Shown here: piece after piece, positions 25,946 to 35,212 of the stretch
Layout: every line of letters starts with the position of its first letter
How positions within the stretch are numbered: the first letter of the stretch is position 1
Source of the DNA: an uncultured Draconibacterium sp.
Lineage (GTDB): Bacteria > Bacteroidota > Bacteroidia > Bacteroidales > Prolixibacteraceae
NCBI RefSeq assembly: GCF_913060805.1
Contig: NZ_CAJXTC010000007.1
Span: 121,978-185,977 of the forward strand
DNA: 64,000 nt
Direction: 5' to 3'
Program-made: the position numbers and the translations under genes
The notes under the pieces: model-generated
What the model was told of the DNA's origin: nothing
The model's database searches: none
The model's input: the letters and a program-made list of their open reading frames with translations, nothing else

Positions 25946-28720
25946 CTAGTGTGCATCAAGCCAGTTATCAGCAGCATTGCTTTCAACCGTTAATTGAACG
26001 CCAATATCAACGGCATTTTCCATTTCATCTTTTACCAACGAACGGATTGTTTCCAATTCCGGTTTATACACATCAAAATTTAATTCATCATGCACTTGCA
26101 AAATCATTTTCGATTGCAGATTTAGCTCCTCCATTTTGTTGTGGATGTTGATCATCGCAATCTTAATAATGTCAGCCGCAGAACCTTGAATCGGTGCATT
26201 CACTGCATTTCGTTCGGCCATTCCACGAACAACCGCATTAGCCGAATTGATATCACTCAAATAGCGTCGGCGGCCTTTTATGGTTTCTACAAAACCCTGC
26301 TCGCGAGCGAGGTGAATTTGTTTGTCCATAAATGCTTTAATCTTCGGGAAATTCTCGAAGTAGCCGTCAATCAATTCTTTGGCTTCGGTGCGAGGTATAT
26401 TTAAACGCTGCGACAAGCCGAATGCCGAAATACCGTAAATAATTCCGAAGTTGGCTGTTTTTGCTTTACGTCGCATGTCCGAATCAACTTCGCTTTCGGG
26501 GATCTGGTAAATTTTTGCAGCTGTAATGGCGTGAATATCTTTGCCCTCGTTGAAAGCGCGTTGCATTTCTTCGTCGCCACTCAGCGCTGCCATAATGCGC
26601 AACTCAATTTGCGAGTAGTCGGCAGAGAAGAAAGTATGCTCATCATCCGACGGAATAAAAGCTTTTCGAATTTCGCGGCCAGCAGCATCGCGAATCGGAA
26701 TATTTTGCAGGTTCGGATTAACAGAACTCAATCGTCCGGTAGCCGCAATCGCCTGGTTATATGAAGTGTGAATCTTTCCGGTTTTTGGATTTACCAGTTG
26801 TGGTAAAGCCTCAACGTAGGTCGACAACAGTTTTTTCAATCCACGGAAATCCAACACTTTCTGAACGATCGGGTGTTTGTCGACCAAACGAATCAATACC
26901 TCCTCGGAAGTGGAGTATTGTTTGGTTTTTGTTTTCTTGGCGTTGGTGTCAATTTTTAGCTTCTCAAAAAGGATTGGCCCCAATTGTTTAGGCGACGAAA
27001 CATTAAATTCTTCGCCGGCCAGTTCTATAATCTCTTTTTCCAGTTCAATAATCTGCTCGCGCAAAACCACGGCATATTTATTCAGCTCGTCGGAGTTTAA
27101 TTTTACACCAGTACTTTCCATTTTTGCTAGCACCGGCACCAGTGGCATTTCAAGCGTTTCGAAAAGTTCGCGAACTCCGGCTTTATCCAGCTCCGGATCC
27201 AAAGCATTTTTTAACTGCAGCGTAAGATCGGCATCTTCACAAGCATAATCGCGTAACTTATCTGTTGTTACCGATCGCATGGTCAGCTGGTTTTTCCCTT
27301 TTTTCCCGATCAGATTTTCGGTCGGTACTTTTTCGTAGTTCAGGTACTGCAAACACAATTGGTCGAGATTGTGTTTCATGTCAGGCTGAATCAGGTAATG
27401 CGCCAACATCGTATCGTAAAGTGGCCCTTTTACCTCCAGGTTATAATTCTTCAGAATGAGAATGTCGTACTTAATATTTTGCCCGATTTTGGTAATGTTC
27501 GTATCCGCAAAAATCGCCTGGAATTCATCCATTACTTTTTGCGCTTCGTTACGGTCTGTCGGAATGGTAACACAATACGCCTCGTGCTCCCGAAACGCAA
27601 ACGACATACAAACGATTTCGGCCGTTTGTGTATCGAGTCCGGTGGTTTCGGTATCAAAACAAAATTCCTTTTGCACCGAAAGTTCAGCCCGTAAACTGGC
27701 GCGCTGTAGTTCGTTTTCAACTAAATAGTATTGATGAGGAACAGAATCGATATTTTCTTTGGTGGTAGGAACTTCGGCAACAACTTCTTCGGGCGCGCCA
27801 AAAAGTGTTCCCTGCAATGCCGGTTCGGCCGGCGCAGAGCTCAGTTTTAAGCGCGAAATCAGCGTTTTGAATTCAAGCTCGTTAAATAATTTTACCAGCT
27901 CTTCTTTATTGAGATCGTCTTTCTTCAGTTTATCAAGATCGAAAGGAACCGGCGCATCAGTAATAATGGTTGCCAGCACTTTGGAAAGGCGCACCTGCTC
28001 TTCGTTTTCAACGATCTTTTCTTTTTGTTTGCCTTTTAGCTTATCCGTGTTTTTATATAGTTCTTCAATGCTTCCGTAATCGGCAATCAATTTTTGTGCT
28101 GTTTTCGGTCCAACGCCAGGGCATCCTGGAATATTATCGGCTGAGTCACCCATCAATCCCAGGATGTCAATCACCTGATCGGCAGTTTCAATGCCAAAGT
28201 TTTCCTGTACTTCGGGCAGCCCCCAAATTTCGACATCGCCACCGCCTTTTCCGGGTTTATACATAAAAACCTTATCCGAAACCAGCTGCGCATAATCTTT
28301 ATCAGGCGTCATCATATACGTGGTGAAGCCCTCTTTTTCGGCTTTTTTTGCCAGTGTTCCGATAACGTCGTCGGCTTCGTATCCTGCTTTTTCAATAATC
28401 GGAATGTTAAACGCCTCAATAATCTTGCGAATATATGGAATCGACTTGCGCAAATCTTCCGGCATTTCATCGCGGTTGGCCTTGTATTCTTTAAACATTT
28501 CGTGCCTGAAAGTTGGCGCCGACACATCGAAAACCACAGCCAGATATTCCGGATCCTCTTTTTCAATTAACTGCACAATGGTGTTGGTAACACCCAGCAT
28601 TGCCGAGGTATTTACACCTTTTGAGTTAAATCGGGGATTGCGGATAAATGCAAAATAACTACGGTAAATCAGTGCGAAAGCGTCTAAAAGAAAAAGTTTT
28701 TGCTGCTTGTTTTCAGGCAT
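25946..28720 (-). CDS. polA: DNA polymerase I
   Basis: A 924-residue polymerase I used in Okazaki fragment processing and repair. Residues of about 1-290 are the 5'-3' exonuclease (YEADDVIGTLA, GLMGDSADNIPGC). About 340-515 is the 3'-5' exonuclease, and its metal residues are present (CFDTETTGL, NIKYD, YACEDADL), so proofreading is probably active. About 540-924 is the polymerase, with SADYSQIELRI in the palm, RRKAKTANFGIIYG in the fingers and QVHDELNFD near the end. Length and domain order match the family. The queD gene lies 23 bases upstream. Confidence 0.96.
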   Translation of the reverse strand: MPENKQQKLFLLDAFALIYRSYFAFIRNPRFNSKGVNTSAMLGVTNTIVQLIEKEDPEYLAVVFDVSAPTFRHEMFKEYKANRDEMPEDLRKSIPYIRKIIEAFNIPIIEKAGYEADDVIGTLAKKAEKEGFTTYMMTPDKDYAQLVSDKVFMYKPGKGGGDVEIWGLPEVQENFGIETADQVIDILGLMGDSADNIPGCPGVGPKTAQKLIADYGSIEELYKNTDKLKGKQKEKIVENEEQVRLSKVLATIITDAPVPFDLDKLKKDDLNKEELVKLFNELEFKTLISRLKLSSAPAEPALQGTLFGAPEEVVAEVPTTKENIDSVPHQYYLVENELQRASLRAELSVQKEFCFDTETTGLDTQTAEIVCMSFAFREHEAYCVTIPTDRNEAQKVMDEFQAIFADTNITKIGQNIKYDILILKNYNLEVKGPLYDTMLAHYLIQPDMKHNLDQLCLQYLNYEKVPTENLIGKKGKNQLTMRSVTTDKLRDYACEDADLTLQLKNALDPELDKAGVRELFETLEMPLVPVLAKMESTGVKLNSDELNKYAVVLREQIIELEKEIIELAGEEFNVSSPKQLGPILFEKLKIDTNAKKTKTKQYSTSEEVLIRLVDKHPIVQKVLDFRGLKKLLSTYVEALPQLVNPKTGKIHTSYNQAIAATGRLSSVNPNLQNIPIRDAAGREIRKAFIPSDDEHTFFSADYSQIELRIMAALSGDEEMQRAFNEGKDIHAITAAKIYQIPESEVDSDMRRKAKTANFGIIYGISAFGLSQRLNIPRTEAKELIDGYFENFPKIKAFMDKQIHLAREQGFVETIKGRRRYLSDINSANAVVRGMAERNAVNAPIQGSAADIIKIAMINIHNKMEELNLQSKMILQVHDELNFDVYKPELETIRSLVKDEMENAVDIGVQLTVESNAADNWLDAH

Positions 28721-28743
28721 AATATTAAATTTCAGAATAGATA

Positions 28744-29193
28744 CTATTTATTGTCTTCGGCAAACCATTCGGCATACGATGTTGCCGTTTCGTAAAGACG
28801 AATACTATACAAAGAAACATCTTCGGGCAATTCTTGTTGAAGAACGCCGGCAAAATATACACACATATTTTCCGATGTGGGCTGGAAATCGTGAACGATC
28901 AATCGTTCAGTAGCTTTTAACAAGTGCTCCTGGTTTTTATCAGCGTAAATCCGGCTAACCACCAAACTGTGGTCGTACACATTTACGATCTTGTCTTTCA
29001 CCATTTTTTTGAGCTTGCCAAAGTCAATTACCATCCCGTCTTTCGGGTGTCCTTTCTCCTCCCTTATTTCACCAAGTAAAGTAACTTCCATGTTGTAAGT
29101 GTGCCCGTGAATATTGCGGCACAAGCCATCGTAATTGTGCAGCGCATGGCCCATTTCAAAATGAAATTTCTTGGTAACTCTAATCTTCGCCAT
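28744..29193 (-). CDS. queD: 6-carboxytetrahydropterin synthase
   Basis: A 149-residue QueD-like enzyme of the queuosine pathway that converts dihydroneopterin triphosphate to 6-carboxytetrahydropterin. The zinc ligands are visible as H16 in EMGHAL and H29/H31 in IHGHTYN. C25 is the catalytic cysteine. The late DHSLVV and RLYETATSYAEW segments also match. The related PTPS enzymes of biopterin synthesis share these residues, but the cysteine spacing fits QueD better. It is just upstream of polA; no other queuosine gene is near. Confidence 0.9.
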   Translation of the reverse strand: MAKIRVTKKFHFEMGHALHNYDGLCRNIHGHTYNMEVTLLGEIREEKGHPKDGMVIDFGKLKKMVKDKIVNVYDHSLVVSRIYADKNQEHLLKATERLIVHDFQPTSENMCVYFAGVLQQELPEDVSLYSIRLYETATSYAEWFAEDNK

Positions 29194-29302
29194 CTATGTA
29201 TAAATTTAAAGACGTGAAATTACGGTTTTTATCCGACGTTTTGTATTCTTAAATGAATTTAGACAACTTTTCACAAAGTTTCCTGAATAAGAATAAGAAG
29301 AT

Positions 29303-29881
29303 TTATGCCGCCTGCAAAAACAGGTGCTCGGCTATTATTTTTAATCCAATGGCTATTAAAATAATACCTCCAAGAATAAGAGACTGATGACTTCTTTTTG
29401 CTGAAATATTTTTCCCGAACAACATCCCCAGCATCGCCGCTATAAAAGTTACCGAGCCAATAATCAAAACCGGAAATAGAATAGGAATTTCAAGAAATCC
29501 AAAACTTAAACCAACGACAAGTGCATCAATACTGGTGGCTATTGATAGGCCAATTAATACACTGATTTTAAAGGGATCGAAGTTCTTGAGTGTGCCATCT
29601 TCTTTAATACCTTCCACAATCATTTTTCCACCAATTAAGGCCAGTAAGCCAAAAGCGATCCAATGATCTACCGATGAGATCAGGTTTTTAACGGCTTCGC
29701 CTATTAGCCATCCAATTACCGGAAATCCAGCCTGAAAAAATGCCAGCGACGCAGCAACCAAGGTGGCTTGTTTGAATTTGATCTCTCGTTTCATCAACCC
29801 ACACGACACAGAAACAGCGAAGGAATCGAAACTTAAGCCAATACCGAGAAGTAAAAAGGTTATGAATTTTGCTGTTGTCAT
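29303..29881 (-). CDS. mntP: Manganese efflux pump
   Basis: A 192-residue inner-membrane MntP that exports excess Mn(II). Six hydrophobic spans and the family's duplicated acidic motif are seen: GIGLSFDSFAVS in the first half and LSIATSIDALVVGLS in the second. The start at 29881 (MTTAKF) fits the promoter element at 29890. A longer frame reaches into the next gene's region and is not credible. No Mn riboswitch (yybP-ykoY type) could be recognised in the short leader. Confidence 0.92.
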   Translation of the reverse strand: MTTAKFITFLLLGIGLSFDSFAVSVSCGLMKREIKFKQATLVAASLAFFQAGFPVIGWLIGEAVKNLISSVDHWIAFGLLALIGGKMIVEGIKEDGTLKNFDPFKISVLIGLSIATSIDALVVGLSFGFLEIPILFPVLIIGSVTFIAAMLGMLFGKNISAKRSHQSLILGGIILIAIGLKIIAEHLFLQAA

Positions 29882-29889
29882 TGGTGGCG

Positions 29890-29897
29890 CAAAAATA
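29890..29897 (-). promoter_or_regulatory. Promoter -7 element of mntP
   Basis: TATTTTTG on the minus strand matches TAnnTTTG, only eight bases before the ATG, so the transcript would be nearly leaderless. Confidence 0.45.
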
Positions 29898-30005
29898 ACA
29901 AAATTAGTTTTTCTGCCTACCTTGAATTGGAGCGTGAAAATTATTCGACTATTTTTTTTGAGAATGTTTGTTATAAAACTGAAACCAACTCGTCCAATAT
30001 AACAG

Positions 30006-30539
30006 ATGACCACTGAAGAGTTTAAAAATACGGTGATTCCATATTCGGTAAAGCTGTACCCGATGTTGTTTCGGATTCTCAGAAATGAGGAAGAAACGCG
30101 CGATGCCTTGCAGGAATTGATGCTCAGGTTGTGGAACCGGAAGGATGAGTTGGTAAAGTGCACTAACCAGTCGGCCTACATTGTTACAATGGCGCGAAAT
30201 TACAGTTTCGATCTGCTGAAAAAGAAAAAACCGCAGGCGATAGATGAGAAACATGAATACCGGATTTTGAATATGGAAGCCGATGGAGCAGATTCGGATA
30301 CAATTGAACGGTATGAGAAGGTAAAACAGGTGATAAAAGATTTGCCGGAGAAGTACAGAACGGTTATTGAGATGCGCGACATTGATGGCTTTTCGTTCGA
30401 CGAGATTAAGGAAATGACCGGTTATGAAGTGGCCAACCTGCGTGTGATTCTCTCGCGGGCCAGGCAAAAAGTAAAAGAAGAAGTTGAAAAAATTTACGAT
30501 TATGACACATCAGGAAAATATGCTCGACAAATATTATAG
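30006..30539 (+). CDS. ECF RNA polymerase sigma factor
   Basis: A 177-residue sigma factor of the extracytoplasmic-function group. Region 2 covers about residues 15-80 (DALQELMLRLWNRKDEL, then the RNYSFDLLKKKKP stretch). Region 4 covers about 110-165 (LPEKYRTVIEMRDIDGFSFD, then the helix-turn-helix EIKEMTGYEVANLRVILSRAR). It probably redirects transcription to envelope genes on an outside signal. The next gene overlaps its 3' end by 38 bases and encodes a small membrane protein that may be its anti-sigma factor. The mntP gene is divergent on the other side. Confidence 0.9.
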   Translation: MTTEEFKNTVIPYSVKLYPMLFRILRNEEETRDALQELMLRLWNRKDELVKCTNQSAYIVTMARNYSFDLLKKKKPQAIDEKHEYRILNMEADGADSDTIERYEKVKQVIKDLPEKYRTVIEMRDIDGFSFDEIKEMTGYEVANLRVILSRARQKVKEEVEKIYDYDTSGKYARQIL

Positions 30540-30939
30540 AGGCGAAACTTCGTTGGAGGAGGAAAAAGAGCTGAAAGCCGCCGTTTCAGAAAGTAAAACA
30601 AAAACTGCGGAGAAGGATATTTTTTCTTTTTACAAGAACGAAGCCAAAGTTCCGGAAGGATTGGAGGACGATCTTTTTGCCGGAATTGAAAAGCAGACTG
30701 TTAAGAAGAAAAGCATTCGAATGCAGTTGTATTCGGTTGTTTCAGCGGCTGCAGTTGTGCTGATCGTTCTAACCGTTTTCCTCGATGTAAGAAGTAAAAA
30801 GCAGACAAAATTAGAGGACCAGTTTTTTGTAATGGAGCAAGCCTTATTCCAGGTGTCGGAAAGTTTGCAGCCCGAACCGGAACCCGATGATATGCTTGTT
30901 CTTTGGGTTGACGATGATGTGGAAATTATTATAAACTGA
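30502..30939 (+). CDS. Small single-span membrane protein, possible anti-sigma factor
   Basis: A 145-residue protein with a charged N-terminal half (HQENMLDKYYRGETSLEEEK), one hydrophobic span near 77-98 (YSVVSAAAVVLIVLTVFLDV) and an acidic C-terminus. The arrangement, cytoplasmic domain then one span then a short periplasmic tail, is that of an anti-sigma factor, and it overlaps the sigma gene. It lacks the HxxxCxxC zinc motif of many such factors. An upstream TTG at 30484 is possible, but the ATG at 30502 is better placed. Confidence 0.75.
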   Translation: MTHQENMLDKYYRGETSLEEEKELKAAVSESKTKTAEKDIFSFYKNEAKVPEGLEDDLFAGIEKQTVKKKSIRMQLYSVVSAAAVVLIVLTVFLDVRSKKQTKLEDQFFVMEQALFQVSESLQPEPEPDDMLVLWVDDDVEIIIN

Positions 30940-31029
30940 CAGCGATTTTTTAGTGGTTATTTTAGTGTGAATCCCAAAACCGAAGAGAGAGATTTAAAAG
31001 GAAAATGAAACAATTAAAAAGTTAGTGAT

Positions 31030-31998
31030 ATGAAAAAGTTAGTAGTATTTGTGTTGATGTTGGGAATTATTTTTCCTGTATTGGCACAGCAGTCTCAGAG
31101 CCTGTTTGAGCAGTTAACAGAAAAATATGCCGATCAGGATGGTTTCAGCGCCAGCATGTTAAGTAGCGATATGTTTGATCTGTACCTGAAAAAGAAAAAC
31201 ATCGATGAAAACTCAGAACTGGCAGAAGCGCTGGAAAGTTTGGATAATATTTTAGTGATAAGCCAAAGTCGTTTTGGAGTGGAGCCAAGTGATTTTTTCG
31301 GCGATGAAAAACCTGCAAAAAAAGAAAAATCGGGTGAGCCGGAATTATTCGAAGATATACTAAAACATTACAAGCAAAATGGTTATTCGCTATTAAAAAC
31401 CGAAAAGCGCATGGGAGAAGAGGTAAAGGTTTATCTTCAACGAAATGATGGATTAATAACGGCACTCGCTTTAATTACCAATTCAAGTAGGTCAACTAGT
31501 TTGGTAGAATTGGATGGCGATATTGACCTGGCAACAGTTGCCGACCTGAACAAAGCTTTAAACCTGCGCGGATTAGAGAATCTGTATAAAATTGATAATT
31601 CATCGTCGAATTATTTTGCCGGACCGGGTAACTTTCCACCATACGAATTTGATGAGGCCCGACTGGCCGAAATTGAAGCACGGGCCCGCGAAATGGCAGA
31701 AAAGGCAAGCCTCTCAGAAGAACAAATTGCCAAAATAGAACAGCAGGCGCAAATGCAGTTTGAGAAACAACGCGAGATGATGGAGAAACAGCGTGAGCTG
31801 GCCGAGAAATACGGAAGACAACCGATTTTCCTTACCACACCGGGCGATACCAATACGGTTTATTACATCGATGGTAAAAAGGTAAAAAGCGACGAGGTGA
31901 AGGAACTATTGAAAAATAATGAGGTGGAACGAATCGAGAAAACCAATGACGACGGTAAAACAGTAATTAAGATAGAAACAAAAAAGGCGCCTAAATAA
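31030..31998 (+). CDS. DUF4252 domain protein with C-terminal coiled coil
   Basis: A 322-residue exported protein with a signal peptide (about residues 1-19, ending in VLAQ). The first part matches the DUF4252 pattern (LFEQLTEKYADQDGFSASML). From about residue 210 to 260 a charged coiled-coil region rich in Glu, Gln and Arg follows (EIEARAREMAEKASLSEEQI). A short lysine-rich tail ends the protein. DUF4252 proteins often follow ECF sigma and anti-sigma genes in Bacteroidota, so it may be a target or sensor in this module. Its function is unknown. Confidence 0.85.
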   Translation: MKKLVVFVLMLGIIFPVLAQQSQSLFEQLTEKYADQDGFSASMLSSDMFDLYLKKKNIDENSELAEALESLDNILVISQSRFGVEPSDFFGDEKPAKKEKSGEPELFEDILKHYKQNGYSLLKTEKRMGEEVKVYLQRNDGLITALALITNSSRSTSLVELDGDIDLATVADLNKALNLRGLENLYKIDNSSSNYFAGPGNFPPYEFDEARLAEIEARAREMAEKASLSEEQIAKIEQQAQMQFEKQREMMEKQRELAEKYGRQPIFLTTPGDTNTVYYIDGKKVKSDEVKELLKNNEVERIEKTNDDGKTVIKIETKKAPK

Positions 31999-32012
31999 GC
32001 GCCTTTCTTTTT
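31983..32012. terminator. Bidirectional terminator between DUF4252 gene and lysA
   Basis: AAAGGCGC (31983-31990) pairs with GCGCCTTT (31999-32006). T runs lie on the plus side and, as an A run, on the minus side. It overlaps the stop codon of the DUF4252 gene and serves both convergent genes. Confidence 0.75.
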
Positions 32013-32025
32013 GTTGTATCGTTTT

Positions 32026-33285
32026 TTAAAAGTCTTTCACACCATCGAAGTCGAGCGTTGCAAAATAATCTTCGATCGTTTCTGCACGTCGGATCTCTGC
32101 TACATCGCCATTTTCGCGAAGTAACAACTCGGCAGATTTAAGTTTTCCGTTGTAGTTGAAACCCATTGAGTGACCATGTGCTCCGGTGTCGTGGATAACC
32201 ACAATATCATCCGGATCAATCTCCGGCAACATACGGTCAATAGCGAACTTATCGTTGTTTTCGCACAACGAACCGGTTACGTCGTATTTTACGTTCGCTT
32301 CGTCGTTTTCTTTTCCCATAACCGTAATGTGATGGTATGCACCGTACAGCGCAGGTCGCATCAGGTTGGTCATGCAGGCATCCAGACCGGCGTATGTTTT
32401 GTATGTTTTTTTAATGTGACGAACTTTGGTTACCAAATAACCGTAAGGTCCGGTAATGGCACGGCCCGATTCAAAGAATATTTTCAGCGGAGCAAGTCCT
32501 GCTTTAACAAGAATATCATCGTAGTGCTTCTTCACTCCGGCGCTAACAAATTCCATGTCAACCGGTTTTTCGCCCGGTTTGTAAGGAATTCCAATTCCGC
32601 CACCCATGTTGGCAAATTCAATTTTTACGCCTGTTTTTTCGTAAACCTCAACGATTAAGTTGAACAGTAACTCTGCAGTTTCCACAAAATAGGCCGGTTC
32701 AAGTTCGTTTGAAGCCACCATGGTGTGAATACCAAAATGTTTTACACCCTTATCTTTCAGAATTTGATAGCCCTCAATAATTTGCTCGCGGGTAAAACCG
32801 TATTTGGCTTCTTCCGGATGTCCGATAATTACATTTCCTTCTTTCAAACTTCCCGGATTATAACGCATACAAATCGTATCCGGAAGTCCAACATTCTTAT
32901 CAACAAAATCAATGTGCGAAATATCGTCGAGGTTAATAATGGCTCCCAAATCTTTAGCCAACTGAAATTCGTAAGCTGGCGTATCGTTCGAGGTGAGCAT
33001 AATTTCGTCGCCGCTCATTCCAATACGTTTGGCCAGTTCCAGCTCAGCAATCGAACTACAATCAATACCAAAACCTTCTTCTCTCAAAATCTTCATCAGG
33101 TATGGATTTGGTGCGGCTTTAATTGCATAATATTCTTTAAAACCATCGTTCCACGAAAATGCTTTTTGGAAATTGCGTGCATTTTCAAGTATCGCCTTCT
33201 CGTCGTAAATATGAAACGGAGTAGGGTGGTTTTCAATAATGCTTTCAAGCTGTTCTTTGCTAAAAGGTAGATTTTTTTCTGCCAT
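32026..33285 (-). CDS. lysA: Diaminopimelate decarboxylase-type PLP enzyme
   Basis: A 419-residue fold type III decarboxylase; by family and length the likely role is the last step of lysine synthesis, meso-diaminopimelate to lysine. The PLP lysine is K56 in YYAIKAAPNP. GGGIGIPY is the phosphate-binding glycine loop, and LCENNDKF carries the cysteine that pairs with the other subunit in the dimer. Related ornithine or carboxynorspermidine decarboxylases share these motifs, so the assignment to lysA rests on overall likeness. No lysine riboswitch was seen in the 102 bases before it. Confidence 0.8.
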   Translation of the reverse strand: MAEKNLPFSKEQLESIIENHPTPFHIYDEKAILENARNFQKAFSWNDGFKEYYAIKAAPNPYLMKILREEGFGIDCSSIAELELAKRIGMSGDEIMLTSNDTPAYEFQLAKDLGAIINLDDISHIDFVDKNVGLPDTICMRYNPGSLKEGNVIIGHPEEAKYGFTREQIIEGYQILKDKGVKHFGIHTMVASNELEPAYFVETAELLFNLIVEVYEKTGVKIEFANMGGGIGIPYKPGEKPVDMEFVSAGVKKHYDDILVKAGLAPLKIFFESGRAITGPYGYLVTKVRHIKKTYKTYAGLDACMTNLMRPALYGAYHHITVMGKENDEANVKYDVTGSLCENNDKFAIDRMLPEIDPDDIVVIHDTGAHGHSMGFNYNGKLKSAELLLRENGDVAEIRRAETIEDYFATLDFDGVKDF

Positions 33286-33387
33286 GTTTTGTCGTATTAT
33301 TTTAAGGAGTACAAAGCTAATTGTTTTCCCGAATTTAATAGAATCAATCTAAATAAAAGCGTATTACAGTTAACCGCAAGTTTACAA

Positions 33388-34923
33388 TTATAGCGATTCA
33401 ATGAAGTGCATGGCTGCTTTTATACCATCGGCAGCACTCGAAATGATTCCGCCGGCATAGCCGCTGCCTTCGCCAACGATGTAGATATTGTCGAAACTTT
33501 CGCACAAACCACTCCTGTCGCGAATGACCTGAACGGGTGATGAAGTTTTACTTTCGAAGCCCAGCAAATGGCCGTTTTCAAAACCACGCATTTTGCGTAT
33601 AAAATCCTGCAAGCCAACCTGCATCGATTCAACAACAGGTTTAGGTAACAAATCCCAAAGCGGTGCCGGTTTTAATCCCAGCGGATAACTGGTTTCAAAC
33701 TGCGACCCTTTTCCCTTTTGTTTCAGGAAGTCGTTGATGGAACAAGCAGGCGCGGAATAACCATCGGCATATTGATAAAAACTTTCTTCCAGTTTTTGCA
33801 GGTTGTCCAGCGCTTCAATGGGCGAAACTGTTTTACCTGCCAGCTCGTCGGGGTGAATGGCGGCTACACAGGCAGCGTTGGCAAAATTACCGTTGCGTTT
33901 GTAATAGCTCATACCGTTAACGATGTTGGTATTTTCATAAGCCGCTGCCGGAACTACCATTCCTCCCGGACACATACAAAATGAAAATACCGAATGTTTA
34001 CCGTCGGCTTGCGAAGTGAGGCGGTATTCGGCGGCTTTCACTCCCGGAAGTTGCGGCTTTCCCCACTGTGCGCGGTTAATGGTTTCCTGTGTGTGCTCCA
34101 TCCGGCTGCCAATGGCAAAGTTTTTTGTGCGGAAAGGAATGCCTCTTCTGATCAGCATTTTATAGGTCTCAAAAGCGGAATGACCGGGTGCAATAAAAAG
34201 TGCATCGGCCGGTAAATTACCTTTGGATGTAACAACCTCTTTCACTTTTGAATTAGCAATTAGCACATCTTCAAGCATTGTTTCAAACAGGAATTTGCCT
34301 CCCAAATTTTCAAAAGCTTCGCGGAGGTTCTGCACAATTTTGCGAAGATTGTCAGTTCCTAAATGTGGGTGAGTCATGTATAAAATCTCTTCCGGGGCAC
34401 CGGCTTCCACGTAGCTCGACAAGATAAACTGTTTTTCTTTTGAAATGCGTTTCGAGCGCGAAGTGAGTTTCCCATCCGAGAAAGTTCCGGCGCCGCCTTC
34501 ACCAAAAGCGTAATTGTTTTGGGCGCTAAAAACTCCTGTTCGTTCAAAGTTTGAAATGGCCTTGCCGCGTGTTGTAACATCGGAACCTCGTTCGATAAGC
34601 GTAACATCAAATCCGGCTTTTTGCAGCACAAAAGCATTAAAGAAACCGGCGGGTCCACTGCCAACCACAACCATTTTTTTGTTGCTTTTTTTATAAGGTA
34701 TTTCCAGTTTCTCTTTTTCAACCTGTTCGTCGCCTTTTATTTCCGGCGAAGTTACCAGCGCTTTCACCAACCAGTGAATGTTCGATTTATTCCGTGCATC
34801 CAGACTTTTGGTCTCCAGCTCGAACGAAAAATTCTTAATCCGCAGTGTTTTGGCAATTTTGCTTTTCAGTAATTCCGTGCTATAGTTGGTCGGTAGTTTA
34901 AACGAAACTGATTTTGTTCCCAT
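33388..34923 (-). CDS. FAD-dependent oxidoreductase of unknown substrate
   Basis: A 511-residue flavoprotein. A short N-terminal domain (about residues 1-80) precedes a classical FAD-binding Rossmann site (VVGSGPAGFFNAFVLQKAGF). A second nucleotide signature lies near the end (NIYIVGEGSGYAGGIISSAA). The layout matches a family of uncharacterised Bacteroidota and Firmicutes FAD proteins sometimes named after a dehydrogenase. The block FGEGGAGTFSDGKLTSRSKR is strongly conserved there. The reaction is unknown. It has no close partner; the next gene, lysA, is 102 bases downstream. Confidence 0.8.
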   Translation of the reverse strand: MGTKSVSFKLPTNYSTELLKSKIAKTLRIKNFSFELETKSLDARNKSNIHWLVKALVTSPEIKGDEQVEKEKLEIPYKKSNKKMVVVGSGPAGFFNAFVLQKAGFDVTLIERGSDVTTRGKAISNFERTGVFSAQNNYAFGEGGAGTFSDGKLTSRSKRISKEKQFILSSYVEAGAPEEILYMTHPHLGTDNLRKIVQNLREAFENLGGKFLFETMLEDVLIANSKVKEVVTSKGNLPADALFIAPGHSAFETYKMLIRRGIPFRTKNFAIGSRMEHTQETINRAQWGKPQLPGVKAAEYRLTSQADGKHSVFSFCMCPGGMVVPAAAYENTNIVNGMSYYKRNGNFANAACVAAIHPDELAGKTVSPIEALDNLQKLEESFYQYADGYSAPACSINDFLKQKGKGSQFETSYPLGLKPAPLWDLLPKPVVESMQVGLQDFIRKMRGFENGHLLGFESKTSSPVQVIRDRSGLCESFDNIYIVGEGSGYAGGIISSAADGIKAAMHFIESL

Positions 34924-35212
34924 GTGCTGAAATATTACTGGTCAAAAATACGGAAAGATTACTCGTTTCTGAACACCTTTTCAAAAAAACAAAATTCATT
35001 GTAACCTATCAAAAAGTTGTGCGTCCCATAATTGAAAAAGCAAGCAAGTTTTAAAGCCATAAAAACAAAAAACGTGATGAAATATTTTTTTACATGCTAA
35101 AACGGGGCGTTCGTCGAAAAAAGATCCGGGGTAAACCTTTTTTTCATCAACTTTATTTCGAAAACAAAAATCAACGGCCACAGAAAGCCATAACAGAAAA
35201 CAAGTTCAAGCC

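Noticed and set aside
29882..30163. N-terminal extension of mntP by 94 residues
   Set aside because: The extension overlaps the divergent sigma-factor gene and its upstream region, has no family likeness, and a promoter element lies inside it.
30940..31029. Seven-codon frame (MKQLKS-like) before the DUF4252 gene
   Set aside because: Too short, with no amino-acid bias or terminator, so not a leader peptide.
33286..33387. Lysine riboswitch before the lysA-like gene
   Set aside because: The 102 bases are too short and show no L-box-like conserved core; only an AT-rich leader is seen.
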